A stretch of DNA of 64,000 nt from CAWJLS01 sp963843755 (lineage in GTDB: Bacteria; Acidobacteriota; Thermoanaerobaculia; Multivoradales; DATKCC01): contig CAWJLS010000011.1 of NCBI GenBank assembly GCA_963843755.1, positions 124,001 to 188,000 of the forward strand. Direction: 5' to 3'. Below are positions 1-8,235 of the stretch, in pieces (the stretch's first letter is position 1; each line of letters begins with the position of its first letter). A model generated the notes under the pieces. That model was not told the origin of the DNA. It did no database searches and worked only from the letters and a program-made list of their open reading frames with translations. The position numbers were made by a program, and so were the translations under genes.

Positions 1-1392
1 CTTTCGGACTATCAAGGCCCCGACGGCGGCCCGGTCGAGCTGGTGCGGGCGCGGCGCGGCGGCCTCTACCCCTTCGGGCTGGTGGACGATGCCGGTGCCG
101 CGCTGCCGGTGGACGACGCGCTGTTCGAGATCGACCAGCAGCAGGATGCCGAAGGGCATCCGTCGGTCCGCTTCACCTACAGCGGCCCCGAAGGGCGGGT
201 GACGAAGGTCTTCACCGCTCTGCCCAACGGTCTGCTCGGCGTCGACATCGAGGCGAAGGGCGTCGGCGCCTGGGGCATGGTCCTGGGCCCCGGGTTGCGT
301 AACCCGAACGCTCTCGACGAGGGGCGGCGGTTGAAGTACCGGGGCGCGGTCTACATGAGCGAGAAGGACGTGGAGACGCTGGCTCCGGAGAAGGTCGAGG
401 AGGCCAAAGTCGTCGCCGGCGCCGGCCTGACCTGGATCGGGCTCGAAGACACCTACTTCCTGTCGGCCTTGATCCCGGAGAGCCCCGTCGACCAGGCGAT
501 CATCCGACCGTTCGTGGTCGAGCCGGAAGACACCGGGGCGCCCGACGTGGTGCCGCTGCCGCCGAAGGGGACGAAGGGCGTCGACGACCTGCGCCACGAG
601 CTGCAGGTCACGGTGATGGCGTCCGGCGAGCACTTCACCGGCGAGGCGTACCTGGGGGCGAAGGATCTGGAGCGCCTGGGCGCACTGCCCTGGGGCCTCG
701 GGAAGACGGTCCGTCTCGGCACGTTCGGCTTCTTCTCCCGGGGCCTGCTCACCGGCCTCAAGTGGATCCACAACCACGTGGTGCCGAACTACGGCTGGTC
801 GATCGTCCTGATGACCCTGCTGATCAAGATCGTGCTGCTCCCCCTGACGCACAAGAGCTACATGTCCATGCAGAAGATGCAGGAGGTGGCTCCGCGGATC
901 AAGGCGATCCGGGCGAAGTTCAAGGGGAAGCTGCGCGACAAGAAGGGGCGCCCGGACATCGAGCAGCAGCGCAAGATGAACGAGGAGATCCAGACGCTCT
1001 ACAAGAGCGAGGGCGTCAACCCGGCCGGCGGCTGCCTGCCGATGCTGATCCAGTTTCCGGTGCTGATCGCGTTCTACCGCCTGCTCTATTACGCGGTGGA
1101 GCTGCGCGGAGCACCCTGGGTCGGATGGATCCACGATCTGTCAGTCCACGACCCGATCTACGTCCTGCCGATCATCATGGGCGCGACCCAGTTCCTGCAG
1201 CAGAAGCTCACGCCGTCGAGCGCGGAGCCGATGCAGCGGCGCATGATGATGGCGATGCCGATCGTCTTCACGTTCCTGTTCCTCAAGTTCCCGAGTGGCC
1301 TGGTGCTGTACTGGCTGACGAACAACGTGTTGACGGTGATTCAGCAGTGGTTCTACCACCAGGCGCGGGAGAAGAAGAAGGCAGCGGCCTGA
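1..1392 (+). CDS. yidC: Membrane protein insertase YidC (5' end missing)
   Basis: The reading frame is open from the first base, so the N-terminus lies outside the window. The visible 463 codons cover part of the periplasmic domain and the whole conserved C-terminal Oxa1 core. That core contains the cytoplasmic helical hairpin (MQKMQEVAPRIKAIR) and the family motifs VNPAGGCLPMLIQFPV, WIHDLS and FPSGLVLYW, followed by a Lys/Ala-rich tail. YidC inserts and folds inner-membrane proteins alone or with SecYEG. The position that is an essential Arg in the E. coli hydrophilic groove appears to be Lys here (LLIKIVLLPLT). khpB follows after 57 bp on the same strand, the usual order near the origin. 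Confidence 0.96.
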   Translation, partial: LSDYQGPDGGPVELVRARRGGLYPFGLVDDAGAALPVDDALFEIDQQQDAEGHPSVRFTYSGPEGRVTKVFTALPNGLLGVDIEAKGVGAWGMVLGPGLRNPNALDEGRRLKYRGAVYMSEKDVETLAPEKVEEAKVVAGAGLTWIGLEDTYFLSALIPESPVDQAIIRPFVVEPEDTGAPDVVPLPPKGTKGVDDLRHELQVTVMASGEHFTGEAYLGAKDLERLGALPWGLGKTVRLGTFGFFSRGLLTGLKWIHNHVVPNYGWSIVLMTLLIKIVLLPLTHKSYMSMQKMQEVAPRIKAIRAKFKGKLRDKKGRPDIEQQRKMNEEIQTLYKSEGVNPAGGCLPMLIQFPVLIAFYRLLYYAVELRGAPWVGWIHDLSVHDPIYVLPIIMGATQFLQQKLTPSSAEPMQRRMMMAMPIVFTFLFLKFPSGLVLYWLTNNVLTVIQQWFYHQAREKKKAAA

Positions 1393-1449
1393 GCGGGACG
1401 GACGAGGACGAGGTCGGCAAGCAATCGAGGAGCAATCGGAGGAGCGACG

Positions 1450-2892
1450 ATGTCAGACAAGACGCGCAAGTTTTTCTCGGGACGGTCGGTCGAACAAGCG
1501 GTCATGGCCGCCGCGAGCTACTACGGGATCACGCCGGACGAGCTGTCGTACCGGGAGATCGAAAAGAAGCACGGGTTCGTGCGGGTGCGGCGCAACGCGG
1601 TGATCGCGGTCGACCCGGAGAGCCCCAAGAAGGCGGCCGGCGCCGAGAAGGCCCGGCCGGCTGCCGAGCCGCCCGCCGAGCGGGACGAGCGTCCGGCGCC
1701 CCCCAAGGAGCGGGCGCCCGGAGGTGAGCGGGACAAGGGGCGCGGCCGGCGCGACCGGCGCGACCGGCAGGAGGAGCCCGCGCGGGGCGGCTCGCGGCGC
1801 GGCGGGCGGGGCCGGTCGGAGGACGACACGGAGGCGGAGGGGTCGTCCGAGGAGGTGGCGCCGACGCCCGGCTGGTGGGACGCACCGAAGGTCGAGCGGG
1901 AGGAGGAGCGGGACGAGGGCGGCGACCGCGACGAGCAGGAGGAGGCACCGGAGCGCGCTCGGCATCAGGGCTCGGAGCAGGACGAGGACGACGACCAGGA
2001 CGAGGACTGGGACGACGACGCCGAGTCGGAGGGTGAGGAGGATGACGAGGACGGTCGGGATGACGAGGACGAGGACGACGAAGACGAAGACGATGAAGAC
2101 GATGAGGACGATGAGGACGATGATCGGAGCCAGGCGGGCGACCGGGAGACGCCGGATCGGGGCTCGGCCCGCCGGGAGCCGGTGCGCCGGGTGGATCGCT
2201 CGGAGGGTCTGACCCGCCGCAAGCACGGCGCCGACGAGGAGCCATCGCGAGAGCGGTCGGGGAGGACCCGCGACGGAGACAGGGGCCGCCGCCCGGCGCC
2301 GCGCCAGGCCGAGTCGAAGGAGGAGACGCGGTCGGGTGGCCGCCGGGGCCGCGGCCGTCGGGACGGGCGCCGGGAGCCGGCGCAGCCCGCGCCGCCGCCG
2401 GAGCGCCCGGCGCCACGGAGCGAGCGGTTGCCGCGGGTGCGGGACGAGGAGCTGGAGGATGCGCTCCACGACGCGCTCGACCTGCTGCTCGACTTCGTCG
2501 ACGTCGAGGCGGAGGCTGAGCTCTACCGGAACGGCGAGCGTATCGAGGTGGAGCTCTACGGTCCGGACGATCACATCCTGCTCGACGACGATGGCCAGCT
2601 CCTGCTGGCGATGGAGCACCTGCTCCCCCGGATGCTGCGCGGCCTCTACGGCGACGCGTTCCCGGTGCGCGTGGACTGTGCCGACTTCCACTTCGAGCGC
2701 GAGGAGCGCTTGCGGGAGATGGCGCGGGAGGTCGCGGACGAGGTGCGGCGCCGGGGCAAGCCGCGGACGCTCGATGAGCTCGACCCGGCGGAGCGCCGTA
2801 TCGTGCACCTGGCGCTGGCGGACGACCCGAGCGTCGAAACCGAGAGCGTCGGGAGCGGCTACTACAAGCGGCTGAAGGTGGTTCCGCGGTAG
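1450..2892 (+). CDS. khpB: RNA-binding protein KhpB/Jag with very long charged linker
   Basis: This 480-residue protein has a typical Jag N-terminal domain (about residues 1-55). Next comes a low-complexity linker of roughly 270 residues. The C-terminal KH plus R3H part (about 333-480) includes the R3H signature RRIVHLAL and a C-terminal SGYYKRLKVVPR. KhpB binds RNA, commonly with KhpA, and is encoded beside yidC in many bacteria. The linker has Arg/Glu-rich blocks and then an almost pure Asp/Glu run at about nucleotides 1975-2130, built from GAC/GAG/GAT codon reiterations. It is far longer than in well-studied homologues, which are usually 200-350 aa. The start codon is ATG with GGAGGAGCGACG just upstream. 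Confidence 0.93.
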   Translation: MSDKTRKFFSGRSVEQAVMAAASYYGITPDELSYREIEKKHGFVRVRRNAVIAVDPESPKKAAGAEKARPAAEPPAERDERPAPPKERAPGGERDKGRGRRDRRDRQEEPARGGSRRGGRGRSEDDTEAEGSSEEVAPTPGWWDAPKVEREEERDEGGDRDEQEEAPERARHQGSEQDEDDDQDEDWDDDAESEGEEDDEDGRDDEDEDDEDEDDEDDEDDEDDDRSQAGDRETPDRGSARREPVRRVDRSEGLTRRKHGADEEPSRERSGRTRDGDRGRRPAPRQAESKEETRSGGRRGRGRRDGRREPAQPAPPPERPAPRSERLPRVRDEELEDALHDALDLLLDFVDVEAEAELYRNGERIEVELYGPDDHILLDDDGQLLLAMEHLLPRMLRGLYGDAFPVRVDCADFHFEREERLREMAREVADEVRRRGKPRTLDELDPAERRIVHLALADDPSVETESVGSGYYKRLKVVPR

Positions 2893-2917
2893 ATCTTTCC
2901 GCACGGAGCTGAACGGG

Positions 2918-2958
2918 CCGGCGCGACGGGGCGACTCCCCGGGCGCCGGTTTTTTCTT
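2918..2958 (+). terminator. Intrinsic terminator after khpB
   Basis: Inverted arms CCGGCGC (2918-2924) and GCGCCGG (2943-2949) enclose an inner GGGG/CCCC pairing. A run of six T residues follows, then CTT. This is a classical Rho-independent terminator 25 bp after the khpB stop. Confidence 0.85.
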
Positions 2959-3074
2959 GCCCGCCGGCGCGCGGCGGGCGATGGCTCGACCCTGCGCCTG
3001 GGTCTGTTCTGCGGCGGGGGCCAGGGGTGTGCGCGCCAGAACCGCGCGGCCACGTGGTCCTGCCGCGCGCACAC

Positions 3075-3404
3075 CTAGAGCCGGTAGCGGCGCTTCATCT
3101 CCTGGAATCGCGCGTAGGCCTTGCCGTCCAGCTCAGGTGTGAGGTGGCGGTCGAGGAGCGGGAGGAGGTGGTCGCGGAGGGCCGCGCCACGGACCATCCA
3201 CTGGTAGTAGCTGCGCCCGCCGTGATGGTACGGGCCGTAGAGCTTGCCGGGTGGGAAGGTGGTCTCGAGCCAGCGGAAGAGGGCCTCGTGGTCGGTGTGC
3301 ATCCGGAGGGTTACCTGGGGCTGGCGGCCATCGCCGCCGAAGTGCCCCTCGCCTACGAGGATGCCGAGGAGGAAGCCGGCCTGAAAGTCGGAGGGCTGGT
3401 CCAC
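3075..3404 (-). CDS. Small LAGLIDADG-domain protein
   Basis: A 109-residue protein is read from a GTG at 3404. A longer frame starting at 3494 would run through the parS-like site and gives a Pro-rich, unconvincing N-terminus. Near its N-terminus is a single LAGLIDADG-type helix, FLLGILVGEGHFGGDG, followed by a beta-rich stretch (QPQVTLRMHTDHEALFRW, KLYGPYHHGGRSYYQWMVRG) and a helical end. One motif suggests a homodimer like I-CreI, but it is shorter than classical homing endonucleases. No intron or intein is visible around it. It sits between khpB and the parS cluster, opposite in strand to its neighbours. Nuclease activity is unproven; it could be a domesticated DNA-binding domain. Confidence 0.7.
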   Translation of the reverse strand: MDQPSDFQAGFLLGILVGEGHFGGDGRQPQVTLRMHTDHEALFRWLETTFPPGKLYGPYHHGGRSYYQWMVRGAALRDHLLPLLDRHLTPELDGKAYARFQEMKRRYRL

Positions 3405-3409
3405 TGTGA

Positions 3410-3425
3410 TGTTTCCCGTGAAACA
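3410..3425. promoter_or_regulatory. parS-like centromere site 1
   Basis: TGTTTCCCGTGAAACA matches the ParB-binding consensus TGTTTCACGTGAAACA at 15 of 16 positions. It lies upstream of rsmG-parA-parB and six bases before the GTG start of the LAGLIDADG gene. ParB spreading from such sites marks the origin region for ParA-driven segregation. Confidence 0.88.
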
Positions 3426-3487
3426 TGCCGGGCTGACCGGCGGAGGATGGGGGCGTTGGGTTCGGTTCGGTTGGGATGTTGGTGGTT

Positions 3488-3514
3488 GTTTCACCGTCGA
3501 GTTTCCCGTGAAAC
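3488..3514. promoter_or_regulatory. parS-like site 2 with upstream half-site
   Basis: GTTTCCCGTGAAAC (3501-3514) is a parS core, preceded by the half-site GTTTCAC at 3488-3494. The same composite recurs exactly 70 bp downstream. The GTTTCAC and GTGAAAC halves also form a wider inverted repeat spaced by 13 bp. Confidence 0.8.
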
Positions 3515-3557
3515 CGGGAGTGGCGTCAACTTCGGCACCCAGGCGTGGTGCGGAGTT

Positions 3558-3584
3558 GTTTCACCGTCAAGTTTCCCGTGAAAC
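3558..3584. promoter_or_regulatory. parS-like site 3 with upstream half-site
   Basis: GTTTCCCGTGAAAC (3571-3584) is preceded by GTTTCAC (3558-3564). It is nearly identical to site 2 and lies 43 bp before the rsmG start, so it may overlap the rsmG promoter and allow ParB to influence the operon. Confidence 0.8.
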
Positions 3585-3627
3585 GGAGCGGTGGCGCCGG
3601 ACGGACGACTGACCCATAATCGGGCTC

Positions 3628-4275
3628 GTGTCCGCCGAGCTGCCCGACCTCGACCTCGCCACGTTCGCCGACCGGCTGCGCGCCGCCACCGCGGTGCCGG
3701 TGCCGGAGGCGACCGCCCGCGCGCTCCACGCCCACTACCAGGAGCTGCGGCGGTGGAACCGTGCCCTGTCGTTGCTCGGGCCGGCAGCGGTCGGCGACGT
3801 GGTCGAGCGCCACTACGCCGAAGCCCTGGAGGGGGTGCCCCTCCTTCCGGACGCGGCCGAGACCCTGGTGGACGTCGGCTCCGGCGCCGGGTTCCCCGGG
3901 TTCGTCCTCGCCGCGGCACGTCCCGATCTCGCGGTCGTGCTGGTCGAGCCGCGCGAACGGCGGTGGGCGTTCCTCCAGGCGGCCGGCCGCCGGAGCGGAT
4001 TGCCCTGCCGGTGCCTCAATGCTAGAGTCGAGCGCCCGTTGCCGCAGGATCTGCCCGACCGGATCGACGTGGTGACGCTCCGTGCGCTGAAGCTCCCCCG
4101 GGAAGCCCTCGCCGCCCTGGCGACGCGCTTTTCGGCCGCGAGTCGCGTGTTGATCTGGGCGGGTGCGTCCGATCCGGAGCTACCACCGGGGCTGGCACCG
4201 GGGCGTTCGCGGGCCCTTCCGGGTGCCCGCCACCGCCGGATCCTCGAGCTCCGTCCGGTCGCCGCCGGCGACTGA
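3628..4275 (+). CDS. rsmG: 16S rRNA (guanine-N7) methyltransferase RsmG
   Basis: This 215-residue protein has the GidB/RsmG motifs: RRWNRALSLLG near the N-terminus, then SAM-binding motif I DVGSGAGFPG and the motif LVEPRERRWAFLQ. It methylates N7 of G527 (E. coli numbering) in 16S rRNA. The GTG start is preceded by a CATAAT hexamer at 3615-3620, seven bases away, so the mRNA may be leaderless. It lies just before parA-parB, the ancestral gidB-soj-spo0J order. mnmE and mnmG, often found between jag and rsmG, are absent. Confidence 0.95.
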   Translation: MSAELPDLDLATFADRLRAATAVPVPEATARALHAHYQELRRWNRALSLLGPAAVGDVVERHYAEALEGVPLLPDAAETLVDVGSGAGFPGFVLAAARPDLAVVLVEPRERRWAFLQAAGRRSGLPCRCLNARVERPLPQDLPDRIDVVTLRALKLPREALAALATRFSAASRVLIWAGASDPELPPGLAPGRSRALPGARHRRILELRPVAAGD

Positions 4276-4308
4276 GTCAGCCATCACGACGCCAGAACCG
4301 AGGTTCGA

Positions 4309-5070
4309 ATGGCCAAGATCGTAGCAATCGCCAATCAGAAGGGCGGCGTCGGAAAGACCACGACCGCCATCAACCTCGGCGCCGCCCTCGGCGCCTTCGA
4401 GCGGCGCACGCTCCTGGTCGATTGCGATCCCCAGGGGAACGCGACCCGCGGCGTCGGCCTGGTGGCTTCGCCTCCCCACCTCTACCAGGTGCTGGTCGGC
4501 GACGCACCGATCCGCGACGCCATCCGACAGTCCGGTTTCCCGAACCTGGACGTCCTGCCCTCCGACCGGGACCTGGTCGGCGTCGAGGTGGAGTTCGTCG
4601 GCACCGAGGGGTGGCAGCTCCGGCTGCGCGGCATCCTCGAACAGGTCGCCGACGACTACGACATGATCCTGCTCGACTGCCCCCCGTCGCTCGGCCACCT
4701 CACCGTCAACGCCCTGACCGCCGCCGACGGCGTGCTGGTCCCGCTGCAGACCGAGTACTTCGCCCTCGAAGGCATCAGCGAGCTCATGGCGACCGTGCGC
4801 CGGGTCCAGGCGACGATCAACCCGGGGCTCGACATCGCCGGCATCCTCTTGACCATGTACGACGACCGCACCAACCTGTCGCGCGACGTCGCGGCCGAGA
4901 TCCGCAACCACTTCCCCGGCCGGGTCTTCGATGCCGTCGTGCCGCGCAACGTCCGTCTGGCGGAGGCGCCGAGCCACGGCCTGCCGATCTTCGAGTACGA
5001 CATCAAGTGCCGGGGGGCGGAGGCCTATCTCGACCTCGCCCGGGAGTACATGCGCGGGGCCGCGGCGTGA
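4309..5070 (+). CDS. parA: Chromosome partitioning ATPase ParA/Soj
   Basis: This 253-residue Walker-type ATPase has the deviant Walker A motif KGGVGKTT at residues 11-18, LLVDCDPQGNAT, and Walker B ILLDCPPS. It has no N-terminal HTH, which makes it the chromosomal Soj type. ATP-bound ParA dimers coat the nucleoid and pull ParB-parS complexes. The gene follows rsmG after 33 bp, and its stop overlaps the parB GTG. Confidence 0.97.
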   Translation: MAKIVAIANQKGGVGKTTTAINLGAALGAFERRTLLVDCDPQGNATRGVGLVASPPHLYQVLVGDAPIRDAIRQSGFPNLDVLPSDRDLVGVEVEFVGTEGWQLRLRGILEQVADDYDMILLDCPPSLGHLTVNALTAADGVLVPLQTEYFALEGISELMATVRRVQATINPGLDIAGILLTMYDDRTNLSRDVAAEIRNHFPGRVFDAVVPRNVRLAEAPSHGLPIFEYDIKCRGAEAYLDLAREYMRGAAA

Positions 5071-5915
5071 GCCCGCCGAAGAAACGCGGGCTCGGCCGGG
5101 GCCTCGACGCCCTGCTCCAAGACGAACCGGCACGCACCCTGCCGATCGGCCAGCTCCACCCGAACAAGTACCAGCCGCGGACGACCTTCGACGAGGAGAA
5201 GCTCGAGGAGCTGTCCCAGTCGATCCGGGCCCAGGGGCTGATGCAGCCGATCGTCGTCACGCCGGACGGCCGGGGAACCTACTCGATCATCGCCGGCGAG
5301 CGCCGCTGGCGGGCGTCCCAGCGGGCCGGCCTCGAGCAGGTGCCGGTGGTCGTCCGCGAGGTCGCCGACGACCGGGAGCTGCTCGAGCTGGCCCTGGTCG
5401 AGAACCTCCAGCGCAGCGACCTCAACCCGGTCGAGGAGGCCGAGGCCTACCGGACCCTGGCGAGCAAGTTCGACCTCTCCCAGGAGGAGATCGGCACCCG
5501 GGTCGGCAAGAGCCGCTCGACCGTCACCAACGCCCTGCGGCTGCTCAACCTGCCTGCCGAGATCCAGGAGCTGATCCGTGCCGGTCAGCTCACCGCCGGC
5601 CAGGCGCGGCCGCTGCTCGCCATCGAAGACACCGGCCGGCAGCTCGCCCTGGCGACCGAGGCGGTCGACCACAGCCTCACCGCCCGCGACCTCGAACGGC
5701 GCGCCGCCGGGGCGAAAGAGCCGAGCAAGAGCGGCTCCAAGAAGAAGGGCGCCCAGCCGGAGCCCGAGGTCTTCGCCGCCGCCGCCCAGGAGAAGCTGAC
5801 CCGGCGTCTCCAGACCAAGGTCGAGATCCAGCGTCGTGGCAAGGGCGGCTCGATCCGCATCCAGTACCACTCCGAGGACGAGCTCATCCGGCTCTACGAC
5901 CGGCTGATGGACTGA
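5067..5915 (+). CDS. parB: CTP-dependent parS-binding protein ParB/Spo0J
   Basis: A GTG start overlaps the parA stop by four bases (GTGA), giving 282 residues. The N-terminus KKRGLGRGLDALL is the ParA-interacting type. The ParB/Srx fold carries GERRWRA at 77-83, the CTP-binding box, and is followed by the central HTH (SQEEIGTRVGKSRSTVTNALRLL) that reads parS. A Lys/Ser-rich linker leads to the C-terminal dimerisation domain. The three parS-like sites 1.5 kb upstream are its expected targets. Confidence 0.97.
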   Translation: MSPPKKRGLGRGLDALLQDEPARTLPIGQLHPNKYQPRTTFDEEKLEELSQSIRAQGLMQPIVVTPDGRGTYSIIAGERRWRASQRAGLEQVPVVVREVADDRELLELALVENLQRSDLNPVEEAEAYRTLASKFDLSQEEIGTRVGKSRSTVTNALRLLNLPAEIQELIRAGQLTAGQARPLLAIEDTGRQLALATEAVDHSLTARDLERRAAGAKEPSKSGSKKKGAQPEPEVFAAAAQEKLTRRLQTKVEIQRRGKGGSIRIQYHSEDELIRLYDRLMD

Positions 5916-5977
5916 CCGGCTGTGACACAATCCGTCCCCTGGCATCGACCCCAACCACCCGCCGAAGGAGAAGCCCC

Positions 5978-6379
5978 ATGATCTTCAGGAACGACCACCC
6001 GGAGGCCGAGCTCAACGGGTTCGTCGACGCCGGTAGCCACTTGCACGGCGAGCTGCGGTTCGACGCCTCGTTCCGGATCGAAGGCAAGGTGGAAGGGAGC
6101 ATCGTCTCGGACGGCGTCCTGGTGATCGGAGAAGGGGGCGAGGTGGACGGCGACATTCGCGTCGGCCAGATCTACATCTCCGGCACGGTCCGCGGCACGC
6201 TCCACGCGGCCAAGAAGGTCCAGCTCTGCAGCCAGGGCCGGCTGTTCGCGGACCTCGAGACGCCGTCGCTGGCGATCGAGGACGGCGCCGTGTTCGAAGG
6301 GCGCTGCGTGATGAACCGGGAACGGATCCCCTCCGCCCCCGCCCAGCCGGTACCCCTGTCCGCCGCCAAGAAGGGCTAG
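5978..6379 (+). CDS. Bactofilin (polymer-forming cytoskeletal protein)
   Basis: This 133-residue protein consists mostly of a bactofilin right-handed beta-helix. Its hydrophobic/Gly periodicity is clear in HLHGELRFDASFRIEGKVEG and GGEVDGDIRVGQIYISG, with a short C-terminal Pro/Ala tail. Bactofilins polymerise without nucleotide on the inner membrane; in Myxococcus the BacNOP proteins scaffold ParB-parS, so a place beside parAB is meaningful. The start ATG follows GAAGGAGAAGCCCC. The stop codon overlaps that of the opposite-strand gene within CTAG, leaving no spacer. Confidence 0.9.
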   Translation: MIFRNDHPEAELNGFVDAGSHLHGELRFDASFRIEGKVEGSIVSDGVLVIGEGGEVDGDIRVGQIYISGTVRGTLHAAKKVQLCSQGRLFADLETPSLAIEDGAVFEGRCVMNRERIPSAPAQPVPLSAAKKG

Positions 6380-8181
6380 GAGTCTGCCCTCCTCATGCTG
6401 CCGGCGCCCCCCGCGCCGGCCTCCCCGACCGGGCTGCCGAGGGTCTCGTACGACGGCACGAAGGTCAGCGGGTGGGAGTCGAGGAACGAGCGCTCGAACA
6501 CCTCCGCCAGCACCCGACCGTCGAGGTCCCGCGCCACCGGCAGGCCCATTCCGTAGAGCAGCGTCGGCGCCACGTCCACCAGCGAGGCGCCGGTGATCAG
6601 CGTGTCGGAGCGGATGCCCTCGCCGAGCAGGCAGAAGACGCCGTCGGCGCCGCGGGTCAGGTCGCCTCGGAGCGGCGATGCTCCGCGCAGCCGTCCGACC
6701 CACCGCTCGACCTCGGTCGGCTCCTCGGCGCCGGAGGAAGAGACCACCGCCAGCAGCCGCGGCCCGCTCACCTGGTCCCACAGCGCGGCGAGGAACGCGT
6801 CGAGCTCCTCGTAGTAGCTGCCCAGCACCTCGACCGACCGGTCGAGCTCCGGCCCCTGCCGCCCGGCGAACTGGCGGAGCGCGTAGCCGCCGAAGAATCG
6901 CCCGGACGCCTCCGACAGGCCCGGCAGCCGCACGAACAGCGCCTGGCTCGAGCCTTCGGAGAACAGGGAGCGGGCCAGGCTCTGGCGCCAGACGTCGCCC
7001 GCCATGGCGTGCAGAACGTCGCCGGGGACCGTTCCCTTGAAACCGCCCAGGTGGCGCGGGTCGAGCTCCCCGACCCCCAGCCGGAACATCCACGCCCGCT
7101 CCGACAGGTCCTCGGGATAGGCGGCGCCCCGGTCGAGGGGGGACTGGAAGAACCGGTCGGCGAAGGCGAACTCGACACCGGATGCGTCGACCTTCGTCGC
7201 CGGCCAGCCGATCGTGCCGGAGGGGATGCCCAGGAGAGGCAGCACCTCCCAGAGCGTCCGCACGCGGCGGACCCGCGCCGACTCCTCGGTGCTTCCCCGC
7301 AGGCCGGGCAACCCCCAGGTGGGGAAGCCGATGCCGACGGGAATCAAGCGTAATTTCGCCCCGGGAGACAGGAACCCAGCCGGGTACACCGGCGATCCCA
7401 TCACCCCGTTCTTGTGCGGGTACTTGCCGGTGGCGACGGTCGTCCAGGTCGCCGCGGGCCGCGAGGGGGCGAAGCTCTCGAGCCGGCCGTAGGCGCCGTC
7501 CCGGAGCACCCGGGAGAGGAACGGCAGCCTGCCCTGCTCCGCCATGGGCAGGATCGCGTCGAGGGTGGCACTGTCGATCCCCACCACCATCAAGAGAGGC
7601 CGGCTCGCGGCTTCGATCCCGGTCGGCCGGGCGCGCTCGGGGTGCGGTGAGAACGCCTCGCGCCGCTCCACCATCAGGTAGATCGACGCCAGCGCGAGCA
7701 GCCAGAACGCGATCCGCGACCGGACCCCGTAGCGCCGCCGGTGGAGGCTGTGGAGGAGCGCCGTATAGAAGGCGATCAGGGCGCCGAACGCCAGCCAAAA
7801 GGCGGCCTTGACCAGGCGCTCGTTGATGCCGGGCGGCAGGTAGTAGGCGTAGTACGAGGCGTGGGCGGAGTCGAGCAGCGCTGAGAGGGCCAGGGCACCG
7901 GAGATGCCCCACGGCAGGAACCGCAACGCGCGCCGGGGGCGCTTGCGGACGAACAGCAGGGTCGCCAGGCCGATCGGCAGACCGACCAGGAGACCGTAGA
8001 ACGTCGCCGCCCGGGTCACCGGACCGGCCGCGAACGGCAGGTCCGGGTTGAGGAAGAACAGCAGCCCGCCGAGGTGGACCCCGAGGAGGAACCCGGGGAC
8101 GAAGACGACCAGCGGAGCCAGCCGGTCGGCGAGGAAGCGGCCGGCCGGAGGCACGACACTGCCGGCGGGAGCCTCAGGCAC
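6376..8181 (-). CDS. Membrane-anchored alkaline-phosphatase-superfamily phosphodiesterase
   Basis: This 601-residue protein has about five hydrophobic segments in its first 190 residues (LVVFVPGFLLGVHLGG, ATFYGLLVGLPIGLATLL and others). A type I phosphodiesterase/nucleotide pyrophosphatase-like domain follows. It has VVGIDSATLDAILPMAEQG at the metal-binding start and a nucleophile region PSRPAATWTTVATGKYPHKNG, with Thr as the likely nucleophile. The substrate is unknown; relatives act on nucleotide or lipid-linked phosphodiesters or transfer phospho-head groups. The very C-terminus (GGAGSMRRADS) overlaps the bactofilin stop. Confidence 0.8.
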   Translation of the reverse strand: MPEAPAGSVVPPAGRFLADRLAPLVVFVPGFLLGVHLGGLLFFLNPDLPFAAGPVTRAATFYGLLVGLPIGLATLLFVRKRPRRALRFLPWGISGALALSALLDSAHASYYAYYLPPGINERLVKAAFWLAFGALIAFYTALLHSLHRRRYGVRSRIAFWLLALASIYLMVERREAFSPHPERARPTGIEAASRPLLMVVGIDSATLDAILPMAEQGRLPFLSRVLRDGAYGRLESFAPSRPAATWTTVATGKYPHKNGVMGSPVYPAGFLSPGAKLRLIPVGIGFPTWGLPGLRGSTEESARVRRVRTLWEVLPLLGIPSGTIGWPATKVDASGVEFAFADRFFQSPLDRGAAYPEDLSERAWMFRLGVGELDPRHLGGFKGTVPGDVLHAMAGDVWRQSLARSLFSEGSSQALFVRLPGLSEASGRFFGGYALRQFAGRQGPELDRSVEVLGSYYEELDAFLAALWDQVSGPRLLAVVSSSGAEEPTEVERWVGRLRGASPLRGDLTRGADGVFCLLGEGIRSDTLITGASLVDVAPTLLYGMGLPVARDLDGRVLAEVFERSFLDSHPLTFVPSYETLGSPVGEAGAGGAGSMRRADS

Positions 8182-8235
8182 GGGCCAAGGGCTCCCGGGG
8201 AGTCAGCGCGGCCGACCCGCCCTCGCTCCCGGTCG

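Noticed and set aside
1453..3072. Long antisense frame across khpB
   Set aside because: It mirrors the GC-rich codon pattern of khpB, is full of Arg/Leu/Val low complexity, and has no recognisable motif.
5894..7912. 672-codon frame overlapping the phosphodiesterase on the same strand
   Set aside because: The phosphodiesterase frame carries membrane helices and catalytic motifs; this one is Arg/Pro/Gly-rich shadow sequence.
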